NCBI GenBank assembly: GCA_947561715.1
Contig: OX387200.1
Location: forward strand, 3,598,501-3,662,500
Reading direction: 5' to 3'
Length of the DNA: 64,000 bases
Source: Ascidia mentula
Taxonomy: Eukaryota; Chordata; Ascidiacea; Phlebobranchia; Ascidiidae
This document shows, piece by piece, positions 34,495-45,045 of the stretch. Made by a program: the position numbers and the translations under genes. The notes beneath the pieces are model-generated. The model made no database searches and was not told the DNA's origin. It saw nothing but the letters and a program-made list of their open reading frames with translations. How positions within the stretch are numbered: the first letter of the stretch is position 1; each line of letters begins with the position of its first letter.

Positions 34495-35478
34495 ATGGCC
34501 GACACTACAAGCTTCATGGATGTTAAAATACCAACAGTTGAAATTAAACCTGAGGGTATTAAAATGCCTGTATTGGGGTTGGGCACCTCCAGAGCCAAAG
34601 CAGATGACTTGTACAACGCCATTACCACTGCCATAGACCTTGGTTATCGTCACTTTGATTGTGCGTTCATATACGGAAACGAAGATGTAATTGGTGATGC
34701 CTTGAAAGCTAAAATGGACGAAGGAGTTGTGAAAAGGGAGGATTTGTTCATCACCACTAAACTATGGGTAACTTTTAACAGACCCGAACACATGCAAGAG
34801 TGTTTCGACGAATCCTTGCGATGTTTAAAACTGGATTATGTTGATTTGCATCTGCTTCATGGTCCGCACGCATGGCAATATTGTGGAATGGACGTCTTTA
34901 CCCATTATTTGAATCCAGTTATGGACGAGGAAATGGATTACGTTGACACTTGGAACGCAATGCAAAAGTTCAAAAGTTCTGGTCGTGCAAAATTGTTGGG
35001 GGTGAGCAACTTTAACGAGTTTCAGTTAAAGAGACTTCTGCGCGAATCCAGCCACAAACCCAGCATAAATCAAATAGAAAGTCAGCCATACTTCAACCAA
35101 GATTCTTTGGTCAAGTTGTGTCAGTCTAACCACATTGTAGTAACAGGTTTTTGTCCAATTGGTTCTGCAGATCGTCCCAACGTTGAAAAGCGAGGTCCAC
35201 TTGTCCTGGTTGATCCAACACTAAAACGTTTAGCTGAAACAAGAGGCAAAACTCCAGCACAGATCGCTCTAAGATTCGCCATACAAAGAGGTCTTGTCGT
35301 GATTCCAAAAAGTGTGAACCCGTCGCGGATAGAGGAGAACATGAATGTATTCGATTTCACACTGACTGCTGCTGAAATGCGTGAGATATTTTCGCTTGAA
35401 AAGGGACAAAGACTTTGTCTTTTTTTAATGCACATAAAGCATAAGTACCACCCATATCGCGAGAATTATTCCGAGTAA
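34495..35478 (+). CDS. Aldo-keto reductase, copy 1
   Basis: An intronless frame of 327 residues. The AKR catalytic tetrad is complete: Asp55 (HFDCAF), Tyr60 (IYGNED), Lys89 (FITTKLW) and His122 (LHLLHGPHAW). The NADPH-binding region IPKSVNPSRIEEN lies near the C-terminus. Such enzymes reduce aldehydes and ketones in the cytosol with NADPH. The other copies start at the Met equivalent to 34516 (MDVKIP), so the seven extra residues MADTTSF are unique to this copy. It lacks a 13-residue segment in the substrate loop (after GMDVFT) that copies 2-5 have. It is the copy nearest SUPT5H, about 870 bp downstream on the same strand. Confidence 0.95.
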   Translation: MADTTSFMDVKIPTVEIKPEGIKMPVLGLGTSRAKADDLYNAITTAIDLGYRHFDCAFIYGNEDVIGDALKAKMDEGVVKREDLFITTKLWVTFNRPEHMQECFDESLRCLKLDYVDLHLLHGPHAWQYCGMDVFTHYLNPVMDEEMDYVDTWNAMQKFKSSGRAKLLGVSNFNEFQLKRLLRESSHKPSINQIESQPYFNQDSLVKLCQSNHIVVTGFCPIGSADRPNVEKRGPLVLVDPTLKRLAETRGKTPAQIALRFAIQRGLVVIPKSVNPSRIEENMNVFDFTLTAAEMREIFSLEKGQRLCLFLMHIKHKYHPYRENYSE

Positions 35479-36572
35479 AAAACTAACGAAGAACTTTTTG
35501 GCACCATATATTTAATATAATTAAGCTTATTAGTTCGCAAGCTTTGCATTTCTTTGCACGATCATCGTTTGCTAAACGGGAGCCGAAATACAATTGTAAT
35601 AATCCTGTTTAAAAATTGAGAAGGTGTATAGGAGAGGAGAATCTGATGATGATGATGATGATGATTGAAAACTTCCCACACACAAAAAGCAGTATTCGGT
35701 TTTGGAACGACATTACGAGAAAGTTACAACATTGATCATAGTTATATACTTACAAGGCTTTTTCCAAAACAAAATAAATCTTCAAAGAAGGATTAATTGC
35801 GTTTATCTGATCATGAGAAAATGCGCTGATTTATCATCACCATTCACGCGATAACCAAACTTTTATCGCTGTCATTTCTAATAGCCAGCATATTTGTTCT
35901 AACAGAGTGTTGTTACGCTTGACCTGTAGTCCTTGAAAGCAAGAAAAACAAGGTTTCAATTTTGTACATTTTAAGCAGTGGGTAGTGATGCGTGAAGTTT
36001 TAAGCGATCCGCTGGCTTTGGGTGCAGCGATCAGGTTTAGCAGAAATATTGGTGCATTTTTATTTAGTAATTCAGCAAGATTTTAGACTGAACACTTTGT
36101 GATTGTGATGCACGCTATTAGCCGAGAAGTGCGAAGGCAGCACATTGGCAAATCAAAGTTGTTTTTTGGGTATTGATTTAACCAACCGCGATATTTAGCG
36201 CAGTAAGGAATGATTTACCTGCAGTTGTGTAACATTGTCCTGTGTTTCACTTTGTGTTGCTGTTATAGAGATGTAACTTAACTGCCTGCATACACTGATT
36301 AGATTCTTGATTATTGTATCTGTTCAATGGGATTATCCATCATCGTTGTGAAAAGATATTTTACTCAGATTTGTCAAGCTATTAGCCGGCCTAAGATTTA
36401 CTGGCATAAGTTTGATTAATAAAAATGTTAATTCGGAGTCATCTGCCTGCTAGTGAAATTTGAAAGAGCAAAACTAATTCAGAAGTGTGTCTTGATAGAC
36501 TGTTGGTTTTGGTCAACTTTCATTCGATCAGGTTTGTAGATATAGTTCAACAAATCCACCACTATTTGCAGC
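35479..36572. other. Spacer between reductase copies 1 and 2
   Basis: It holds a GAT repeat (about 35644-35667) within sequence resembling the SUPT5H last exon, and an upstream block (about 35800-36560) repeated before copies 3 and 4. No gene is supported. Confidence 0.6.
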
Positions 36573-37574
36573 ATGGATACCAAAACACCAACGATTGAAG
36601 TCAAACCAGAGGGTATAAAATTACCTGTTCTTGGTTTGGGCACTTCCAGAACCAAAGGAGATGACGTGTACAGCGCCATTACCACAGCCATAGACCTTGG
36701 TTATCGTCACTTTGATTGTGCGTTCATATACGGAAACGAAGATGTAATTGGTGATGCACTGAAAGCTAAAATGGACGAAGGAGTTGTGAAAAGGGAGGAT
36801 TTGTTCATCACCACTAAACTATGGATAACGTTTAATAGACCCGAACACATGCACGAGTGTTTCGACGAATCCTTGCGACGTTTAAAACTGGATTATGTTG
36901 ATTTGTATCTGCTTCACGCTCCACAAGCATGGCAATATTGCGGAATGGACCCTTTTACTCCTAATTCGAATCCAGTTGTGGACATTAACGCTTTTGTTCA
37001 GTATTTGAATCCAATTGTGGACGAGGAAATGGATTACGTTGACGCTTGGAACGTAATGCAAAAGTTTAAAAGTTCCGGTCGTGCAAAATTGTTGGGGGTG
37101 AGCAACTTGAACGAGTTTCAGTTAAAGAGACTTCTGCGTGAATCCAGTCACAAACCCAGCACAAATCAAATAGAAAGTCATCCATACTTCAACCAAGATT
37201 CTTTGGTCAAACTGTGTCAGTCTAACGACATTGTAGTAACAGGTTTTTGTCCAATTGGTTCTGCAGATCGTCCCAACGTTGAAAAGCGAGGCCCACTTGT
37301 CTTGGAGGATCCAACACTGAAACGTTTAGCTGAAACCAGAGGCAAAACTCCAGCACAAATCGCATTAAGATTCGCCATACAAAGAGGTCTTGTGGTGATT
37401 CCAAAAAGTGTGAACCCGTCGCGGATAGAGGAGAACATGAATGTGTTCGATTGCACACTGACTGATGCTGAAATGCGTGAGATATTTTCGCTTGAAAGGG
37501 GACAAAGACTTTCTCTTTTTGCTATGCACATCAAGCAGAAGTACCACCCATTTCGTGAGAATTATTCTGAGTAA
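36573..37574 (+). CDS. Aldo-keto reductase, copy 2
   Basis: An intronless 333-residue frame. The tetrad is Asp48, Tyr53, Lys82 and His115. The cofactor motif IPKSVNPSRIEEN is intact. The substrate loop carries a 13-residue quasi-repeat: NSNPVVD and LNPIVDEE encode the same pattern 39 bp apart. The start ATG follows a conserved TTCAACAAATCCACCACTA and TTGCAGC, which is shared by copies 3 and 4 and could act as a splice or trans-splice acceptor. The last residues KYHPFRENYSE are shared through the array. Confidence 0.95.
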   Translation: MDTKTPTIEVKPEGIKLPVLGLGTSRTKGDDVYSAITTAIDLGYRHFDCAFIYGNEDVIGDALKAKMDEGVVKREDLFITTKLWITFNRPEHMHECFDESLRRLKLDYVDLYLLHAPQAWQYCGMDPFTPNSNPVVDINAFVQYLNPIVDEEMDYVDAWNVMQKFKSSGRAKLLGVSNLNEFQLKRLLRESSHKPSTNQIESHPYFNQDSLVKLCQSNDIVVTGFCPIGSADRPNVEKRGPLVLEDPTLKRLAETRGKTPAQIALRFAIQRGLVVIPKSVNPSRIEENMNVFDCTLTDAEMREIFSLERGQRLSLFAMHIKQKYHPFRENYSE

Positions 37575-38807
37575 AAGAAACAACAAACTGTTTGGCACCA
37601 TATGTAATATACGCTTACTAGTTCATACGCTTTGCATTTCTTTACACAGTCATCGTTTGCAAAAAATGGAACCAAAATACAGTTATAAGAATTCTGTTTC
37701 AAAGTCACAACATCGCGGAGGTTTAAGAAGAAGTAGGAGAAGAGGATATGATGATGATGATGAAGGCGATTGATTGAAATTGGAGAAAGTAGAAAGTTAA
37801 AATTGTATTTTTGCTGCCAATGCGCTTGCTTAGTGGAATAAAATACTAAGATGAATGATTTTGATTGTTATGACAACTGTTACTGACAGTTCCGATGCTA
37901 ATAGCGTTTGTGTCTTCAGTTGTAAAACTTCCCACACACAAAGCAGTATTCGGTTTTGGAACGACAATCAGATAATGTTACAACAATGACTCATAGTTAT
38001 ATACTAACAAGATTTGTTGCAAATATTTCCAAAACAAAATGAATCTTCAGAATGGGTTACTCGCGTTTATCTGATTATGTGAAAATGCGCTGATTGATCA
38101 TCACCATTCACGCGATAGCCAAACCTTTATCGCTGTCATTTCTAATAGCCAGCATATTTGTTCTAACAGAGTGTTGTTACGCTTGGCCTGTAGTCCTTGA
38201 AGGCAAGAAAAGCAAAGTTTTAATTTTTTACATTGATAGCAGTGGGCACTGATGTGTGACATTTTAAGTGATCGGCTGGCTTTGTGTGCAGCGATTGGGT
38301 TTTGCCGAAACATTAGTACATATTTACTTAGTAATTAAACAAGATTGGGGATTGCACATTGTGTGATTGTGCTGCACGCTATTAGCCGAAAAGTGTGAAT
38401 GCAGCATATTAGTAAATCAAAGTTATATTTGTGGTGTTGATGTAACCCAACCGCAACTTTTAGCGCAGTAAGGCATATTTTAACTGCAGTTGTCTAACAT
38501 CGTCTTGTGTTTCACTTTGTGTTGCTGTTATAGAGATGTAACTTAACTGCCTGCATACACTAAATCGATTCTTGATTCTTGTGTCTGTTTAATGGGATTA
38601 TACATCATCGTTGTGAAAAGATACTTTACCAAGATTTGTCAAGCTATTGGCCGGCCTAAGATCTATTGGCATATGACTGATTTATTAAAGTGGTAATTCG
38701 GAGTCATCTTCCTGCCAGTGAGTTTAAAAAAAAAACTGTTGCTTTTGGAAAACTTCTATTCGACCAGCTTGCAGATTTAGTTCAACAAATCCACCACTAG
38801 TTGCAGC
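37575..38807. other. Spacer between reductase copies 2 and 3
   Basis: About 37715-37880 resembles the SUPT5H last exon and 3' UTR (GGAGAAGAGGATATGATGAT, then GTGGAATAAAAT). The rest is the duplicated upstream block, very similar to those before copies 2 and 4. No gene is supported. Confidence 0.6.
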
Positions 38808-39803
38808 ATGGATGTCAAAATACCGACGATTGAAGTCAAACCAGAGGGTATTAAAATGCCTGTTTTGGGGTTGGGCACTTCCAGAACCAAAGGAGATGAC
38901 TTGTACAACGCCATTACCACAGCCATCGACCTTGGTTATCGTCACTTTGATTGTGCGTTCATATACGGAAACGAAGATGTAATTGGTGATGCCTTGAAAG
39001 CTAAAATGGACGAAGGAGTTGTGAAAAGGGAGGATTTGTTCATCACCACTAAACTATGGATAACGTTTAACAGACCCGAACACATGCAAGAGTGTTTCGA
39101 CGAATCCCTGCGACGTTTAAAACTGGATTATGTTGATTTGTATCTGCTTCACGCTCCACACGCATGGCAATATTGCGGAATGGACCCTTTTACTCATAAT
39201 TCGAATCCAGCCATGGACATGGACGCTTTGGCTGTTTATTCGAATCCGGTTGTGGACGAGGAAATGGATTACGTTGATACTTGGAACGCAATGCAAAAGT
39301 TTAAAAGTTCTGCAAAGTTATTGGGGGTGAGCAACTTTAACGAGTTTCAGTTGAAGAGACTTCTGCGCGAATCCAGCCACAAACCCAGCATAAATCAAAT
39401 AGAAAATCATCCATATTTCAACCAAGATTCTTTGGTCAAGTTGTGTCAGGCTAATGGCATTGTGGTAATAGGTCACTGCCCCATTGGTTCGCCGGGTCGT
39501 CCAAACGTTGAAAAGCGAGGACCACTTGTCCTGGAGGATCCAACACTGAAACGTTTAGCTGAAACAAGAGGCAAAACCCCAGCACAGATCGCACTGAGAT
39601 TCGCCATACAAAGAGGTCTTGTTGTGATTCCAAGAAGTGTGAACCCGTCGCGGATAGAAGAGAACATGAATGTGTTCGATTTCACACTGACTGATGCTGA
39701 AATACGCGAGATATTTTCCCTTGAAAGGGGACAAAGACTTTCTTTTTTTGTCATGCACATAAAGCATAAGTACCACCCATATCGCAAGAATTATTCCGAG
39801 TAA
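38808..39803 (+). CDS. Aldo-keto reductase, copy 3
   Basis: An intronless 331-residue frame with the full Asp48-Tyr53-Lys82-His115 tetrad. It lacks the two residues Gly-Arg found in the other copies at SSGRAKLLG. The substrate loop reads NSNPAMDMDALAVYSNPVVD. The cofactor motif is IPRSVNPSRIEEN (Arg for Lys) and PIGSPGRPNVEK replaces PIGSADRPNVEK, changes shared or nearly shared with copy 4. Copies 3 and 4 therefore look like sisters. Confidence 0.95.
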   Translation: MDVKIPTIEVKPEGIKMPVLGLGTSRTKGDDLYNAITTAIDLGYRHFDCAFIYGNEDVIGDALKAKMDEGVVKREDLFITTKLWITFNRPEHMQECFDESLRRLKLDYVDLYLLHAPHAWQYCGMDPFTHNSNPAMDMDALAVYSNPVVDEEMDYVDTWNAMQKFKSSAKLLGVSNFNEFQLKRLLRESSHKPSINQIENHPYFNQDSLVKLCQANGIVVIGHCPIGSPGRPNVEKRGPLVLEDPTLKRLAETRGKTPAQIALRFAIQRGLVVIPRSVNPSRIEENMNVFDFTLTDAEIREIFSLERGQRLSFFVMHIKHKYHPYRKNYSE

Positions 39804-39892
39804 AATACAAATGAAGAACTTTTTGGCATCATAACATATACGATTACTACTTCATACGCTTTGCATTCTATTTTACGATCATTGTTTGCAAA

Positions 39893-40545
39893 AATGTTAA
39901 TCGAAATGCTGTTGTCGAATTGAGTAACAACCTTTTCCAGACTGTACATTGTAAGCTGGACTAGTAGACCCCGGCCTGCGGCACTGTACCTGGCATGGGC
40001 ATGCAGTGCATGTTCCAGTGTCTTTTTTATTGAACCTCGGTCCAGGCTTGGGTAAAGAGCCTGTACATCTGAAGCCTCTACTACTAGATTTTGTGTGAGG
40101 TCTCGTAATGTGCACTCTGATTTCCCCTTTTCGAGTGCTAGTAAGTAGTGTTTGCTGTCTTTGCAGTTCATCCACAGTGCTTTGGCAGAAAAGCACGCTA
40201 ACAGGTTTTGAAAGGTGCTCTAGAAGAGCTGTGATGCGTGGTAGCGTTTAGTATCACCCGCAGCATGTGCGAGTCGCGTCGGTTTGTCCAGACACTTCGC
40301 AGTTGCAGTTGTTCAGGTGCGAGTTTCTGTGTTTTGAATAAGGGATACGGATAGGCAGGTTGACAGTCAGTAAAAACTTCGATGGCGGACCCGAGACATG
40401 CTGGTGATAATCGTTGCCGGTCCCCGTGTGGTTTAACATGTCCTTGTCTGTGACGCAAACCCTGTGGTGATTTTTCAAAACAACTTCGCATTCACAGTAT
40501 TTTTGCCTTTGGTAGCTATCTTAAGCTTTGGGGCTTATTGGCAGT
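39893..40545 (-). mobile_element. Retroelement reverse-transcriptase fragment
   Basis: About 650 bp interrupts the duplicated spacer between copies 3 and 4. The minus strand encodes pieces of a reverse transcriptase, including LVVEASDVQALYPSLDR followed by a helix-like ALHAHARYSAAGRG segment. This resembles retroelements such as Penelope-like elements, but the family is not certain. The fragment is short and broken, and it is younger than the spacer duplication because the other spacers lack it. Confidence 0.65.
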
Positions 40546-41434
40546 ATGAAAAACTTCCCAAGCTCCTTGCGCATTATGGTATAGTAGCCAGAGTGACCTA
40601 CAACCACAATAAGACTACAGCGCTTAGTTATATGCTTACAAGGCTTGTTGCAAATATTTTCAAAAAAAAATAAATCTTCAATGAAGGATCAATCGCGTTT
40701 AACTGATTATGTGAAAATGCGCTGATTGATCATCATCATTCACGCGATAGCCAAACCTTTATCGCTGTCGTTTCAAATAGCCAGCATATTTGTTCCAACC
40801 GAGTGTTGTAACGCTTGACCAGTAGTCCTTGAAAGCAAGAAAAACAAGGTTTCAATTTTGTTCATTTAAAGCAGTGGGCAGTGATGCGTGAAGTTTTAAG
40901 CGATCGGCTTTGGGTGCAGCGATCGGGTTTTGCCGAAACATTAGTACATTTTTATCAAGTAATTAAACAAGATTTGGGACTGAACATATGTAATTGTGAT
41001 GCACGCTATTAGCCGAGAAGTGTGAATGCAGCACATTAGTCAAAGTTGTGTTTGGGGTGTTGATGTAACCCAACCGCAACATTTAGTCCAGAAAGGCATG
41101 TTTTAACTGCAGTTGTGTAACATTGTCTTGTGTTTCACAAGGTGTTGCTGTTATAGAGATGTAACTTAACTGCCTGCATACACTAAATAAATTCTTGATT
41201 CTTGTGTCTGTTTAATGGGATTATACATCATCGTTGTGAAAAGATACTTTACCAAGATTTGTCAAGCTATTGGCCGGCCTAAGATTTATTGGCATATGTC
41301 TGATTTATTAAAGTGGTAATTCGGAGTCATCTTCCTGCTAGTGAGTTTAAAAAGAGCAAAACTGTTGCTTTTGGAAAACTTCTATTCGACCAGCTTTGCA
41401 GCTATAGTTCAACAAATCCACCACTAGTTGCAGC
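40546..41434. other. Duplicated upstream block of reductase copy 4
   Basis: From about 40600 onward the sequence matches the blocks upstream of copies 2 and 3 nearly base for base, including CACGCGATAGCCAAACC and GCCGGCCTAAGAT. This sequence conservation may reflect recent duplication alone or shared promoter function. Confidence 0.7.
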
Positions 41435-42436
41435 ATGGATGCCAAAATACCGACGATTGAAGTCAAACCAGAGGGTATTAAAATGCCTGTTTTGGGGTTG
41501 GGCACTTCCAGAACCAAAGGAGATGACCTGTACAACGCCATTACCACAGCCATAGACCTTGGTTATCGTCACTTTGATTGTGCGTTCATATACGGAAACG
41601 AAGATGTAATTGGTGATGCCTTGAAAGCTAAAATGGACGAAGGAGTTGTGAAAAGGGAGGATTTGTTCATCACCACTAAACTATATATTACTTTTCACAG
41701 ACCCGAACACATGCAAGAGTGTTTCGACGAATCTTTGCGACGTTTAAAACTGGATTATATTGATTTGTATCTGCTTCACGCTCCACACGCATGGCAATAT
41801 TGTGGAATGGACCCTTTTACTCCTAATTCGAATCCAGCTATGGACATGGACGCTTTACCTCTTTATTCGAATGCAGTTGTGGACGAGGAAATGGATTACG
41901 TTGACACTTGGAACGCAATGCAAAAGTTTAAAAGTTCTGGTCGTGCAAAATTGTTGGGGGTGAGCAACTTCAACGAGTTTCAGTCAAAGAGACTTCTGCG
42001 CGAATCCAGCCACAAACCCAGCATAAATCAAATAGAAAATCATCCATATTTCAACCAAGATTCTTTGGTCAAACTGTGTCAGTCTAACGGCATTGTGGTA
42101 ATAGGTCATTGTCCCATTGGTTCGCCAAGTCGTCCAAACGTTGAAAAGCAAGGACCCCTTGTCCTGGAGGATCCAACGCTGAAACGTTTAGCTGAAACAA
42201 GAGGCAAAACCCCAGCACAGATCGCACTGAGATTCGCCATACAAAGAGATCTTGCCGTGATTCCAAGAAGTGTGAACCCGTCGCGGATAGAGGAGAACAT
42301 GAATGTGTTCGATTTCACACTGACTGATGCTGAAATGCGTGAGATATTTTCTCTTGAAAGGGGTCAAAGACTTTGTTTTTTTGATTTTCACATAAAGCAT
42401 AAGTACCACCCATTTCGCGAAAATTATTCTGAGTAA
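41435..42436 (+). CDS. Aldo-keto reductase, copy 4
   Basis: An intronless 333-residue frame. The tetrad is complete (Asp48, Tyr53, Lys82, His115). It differs from copy 3 by YITFHRPEH for WITFNRPEH next to the active-site Lys, a change that could alter substrate binding, and by DLAVIPRSVNPS in the cofactor region. The loop segment is NSNPAMDMDALPLYSNAVVD. Confidence 0.95.
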   Translation: MDAKIPTIEVKPEGIKMPVLGLGTSRTKGDDLYNAITTAIDLGYRHFDCAFIYGNEDVIGDALKAKMDEGVVKREDLFITTKLYITFHRPEHMQECFDESLRRLKLDYIDLYLLHAPHAWQYCGMDPFTPNSNPAMDMDALPLYSNAVVDEEMDYVDTWNAMQKFKSSGRAKLLGVSNFNEFQSKRLLRESSHKPSINQIENHPYFNQDSLVKLCQSNGIVVIGHCPIGSPSRPNVEKQGPLVLEDPTLKRLAETRGKTPAQIALRFAIQRDLAVIPRSVNPSRIEENMNVFDFTLTDAEMREIFSLERGQRLCFFDFHIKHKYHPFRENYSE

Positions 42437-43185
42437 AAATGAATGAAAACCTTTCGACCCCTTTGTTCTTGCAAATGTATTTGAATATCGTTTCCTGGTA
42501 ACACTTCATAACCTTAAACTTGTTAGTTTATCTTTGGTTGTGGACAATTTGCTTCCTCGTTTCGGTGCCATGTCTTTGGTGTACGTTAGTTTTTTTAACG
42601 TTCTTCGTCCTCTTTCCGAAAATATATTTGACTTTCCTAATGATATCAAGTCAAGGATGTGCGTCTGTGTGTTTGCGTAACCAACCGCAAGTGGGACTTA
42701 AATCGAACGCGTTGGTGTGCTGCAAATTGGAACATTACATATCAATGAATGGTTAGCAATGCTTGCATCGATTTACTGTTGCAATAAGTTCGTTCGTGAT
42801 GGCGGTTAGTTTCGTCAATGATATCGTGGCGATTAATGGAATCTACAATAAATTATATATAGTTACCCGTGGTCGCTCTATATATGCTCAAGTTAGTTGC
42901 GATTCGTTCTGGTGAAGTACAGGTATGACTGCACTTTGTTTGTTAGACAACATGAAATACTTCGCTTGTATTTGAGTAGATTTGTGGAGAATGATGGACT
43001 TACACAAACATGCAGTCGTTGTACACAATACTAAGTTTGGAAGCGAAAAAGTCACAGTTGTTTTAAAAATGCGTCCTGATCTATTGATATTTTAGCAATT
43101 CAAAATTTGTGTGACTACTTTTGGCAAACACCTGTTTGATCAGTTTGAAAATATAATTTAGGTAAGTCCCGCCACTTGTAGCAAC
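42437..43185. other. Spacer between reductase copies 4 and 5
   Basis: This spacer does not resemble the duplicated upstream block of copies 2-4, and I see no SUPT5H-like piece. No gene is supported. Confidence 0.5.
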
Positions 43186-44187
43186 ATGAGTGTCATAATA
43201 CCGAGAAATCAAATAAAACCAGCGGGTATTAAAATGCCTGTTCTTGGTTTGGGCACCTCCAGAGCTGAAGCAGGGGACTTTCGCAACGCCATCACCAAAG
43301 CGATAGACCTTGGTTATCGTCACTTTGATTGTGCGTTCATATACGGAAACGAAGATGTAATTGGTGATGCCTTGAAAGCTAAAATGGACGAAGGAGTTGT
43401 GAAAAGGGAGGATTTGTTCATCACCACTAAACTATGGATAACGTTTAACAGACCCAAACACATGCAAGAGTGTTTCGGCGAATCCTTGCGACGTTTAAAA
43501 CTGTATTATGTTGATTTGTATCTGCTTCACGCTCCACAAGCATGGCAATATTGCGGAATGGACCCTTTTACTCATAATTCGAATCCAGCCATGGACATGG
43601 ACGCTTTGGCTGTTTATTCGAATCCGGTTGTGGACGAGGAAATGGATTACGTTGATACTTGGAACGCAATGCAAAAGTTCAAATGTTCCGGTCGTGCAAA
43701 ATTATTGGGGGTGAGCAACTTCAACGAGTTTCAGTTGAACAGACTTCTGCGCGAATCCAGTCACAAACCCAACAATATTCAAGTAGAAAGTCATCCATAT
43801 TTCAACCAAGATTCTTTGGTCAAGTTGTGTCAGTCTAACGACATTGTAGTAACAGGTTTTTGTCCCATTGGTTCCTCAGGCCGCCGTAACGTTGAAAAGC
43901 AAGGACCGCTTGTCCTGGAGGATCCAACACTAAACGGTTAAGCAGAAAAAAGAGGCAAAACTCCAGCACAGATCGCACTAAGATTCGCCATACAAAGAGG
44001 TCTTGTCGTTACTCCGAAAAGTGTGAACCCGTCGCGGATAGAGGAGAACATAAATGTGTTCGATTTCACACTGACTGATGCTGAAATGCGTGAGATATTT
44101 TCGCTTGAAAGGGGACAAAGACTTTCTCTTTCTGATATGGACACAAAGCATAAGTACCACCCATATCGCGTGGATTATTCCGAGTAA
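43186..44187 (+). pseudogene. Aldo-keto reductase, copy 5, with one in-frame stop
   Basis: The copy keeps the same 334-codon length and frame as copies 2 and 4, but codon 252 (43939-43941) is TAA in a short scrambled stretch (ACACTAAACGGTTAAGCAG). The downstream frame is otherwise open to the usual end (DYSE, stop at 44185). The tetrad is intact, but LKLYYVDLYL has Tyr for the usual Asp near the active site and CFGESL has Gly for Asp. Loss of the last 81 residues would remove the cofactor-binding SVNPSRIEEN motif. It is probably a young pseudogene; a sequencing error or an allele is possible. Confidence 0.8.
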
Positions 44188-45045
44188 AATATAATGGGGA
44201 CCTTAATTAGAGAAGGTGTACTTGTTTTGTGGACGATTTATCGCGTAGTCGAAACCTTCGTTTATTGCCATCGCTGAGGTTTTGGAAATAAAATGAGAAT
44301 ATAGAAGGTTTCTGTTTTTATTGCAACAGCTGTTCACGGGTCTAACGTCTAAACTGTTTATTTTCTCTTCGGTTGTAAAACTTCCTGCACGCAAAGCAAA
44401 CTTTCGTTTGTTTTCGTCACGTCAAAACGGTATTGTTCCAGCAACTATAAGTCTATGTTCTTTCAGGGCATTCCATCAAAACATCGCGCAGCATTTATCT
44501 TGGCTGAAAAACTTACTGAGATATAGAATTGCCTGAAACATATTGAATTTTAGAAGAAAGAAAGATTTTGATTATTGATTTAAAAATATTATGCTTTATG
44601 ATAACAAGTCAAGCGCACATTTTTAAGTGCTCTTGTACGTATGTGTTTGCCCTAGATAAGTATATGAGTTGTTTCAGCAGAGTTTAGTGACACTTGAGCG
44701 GTTGACAGTGCAAGCAGTTCAATAGCCTGCATATCCAGCGAATCGCGTCAAGCAGACAACAAAATGCTGAAAGAAAAACAATGTTTACTTTTACAAAACA
44801 GCGCAAAGTGATGATGCGTGCCGCTTTAGGGCGCGTGTGCAGGCAGATCAAAACATGACATATGATCTAGAACTGAGACAATTTATTCGGTTGGTTAGCT
44901 TGCGCATCAGGGGCGCGCCATTTTTTTTCACTTAAGATGGATAGTTGCATCAGTAATTGTAAAAATCGTTTTACGAATTTTGACTCATTGCATTTTCACC
45001 AGCTTTGTAAATATATTTTTGCAAGGCCCGTCAACTGCCAGCAAT
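44188..45045. other. Spacer between reductase copies 5 and 6
   Basis: About 44196-44400 matches the SUPT5H 3' UTR over several blocks (TATCGCGTAGTC, AATAAAATGAGAA, TTTATTTTCTCTTC). No gene is supported. Confidence 0.6.
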
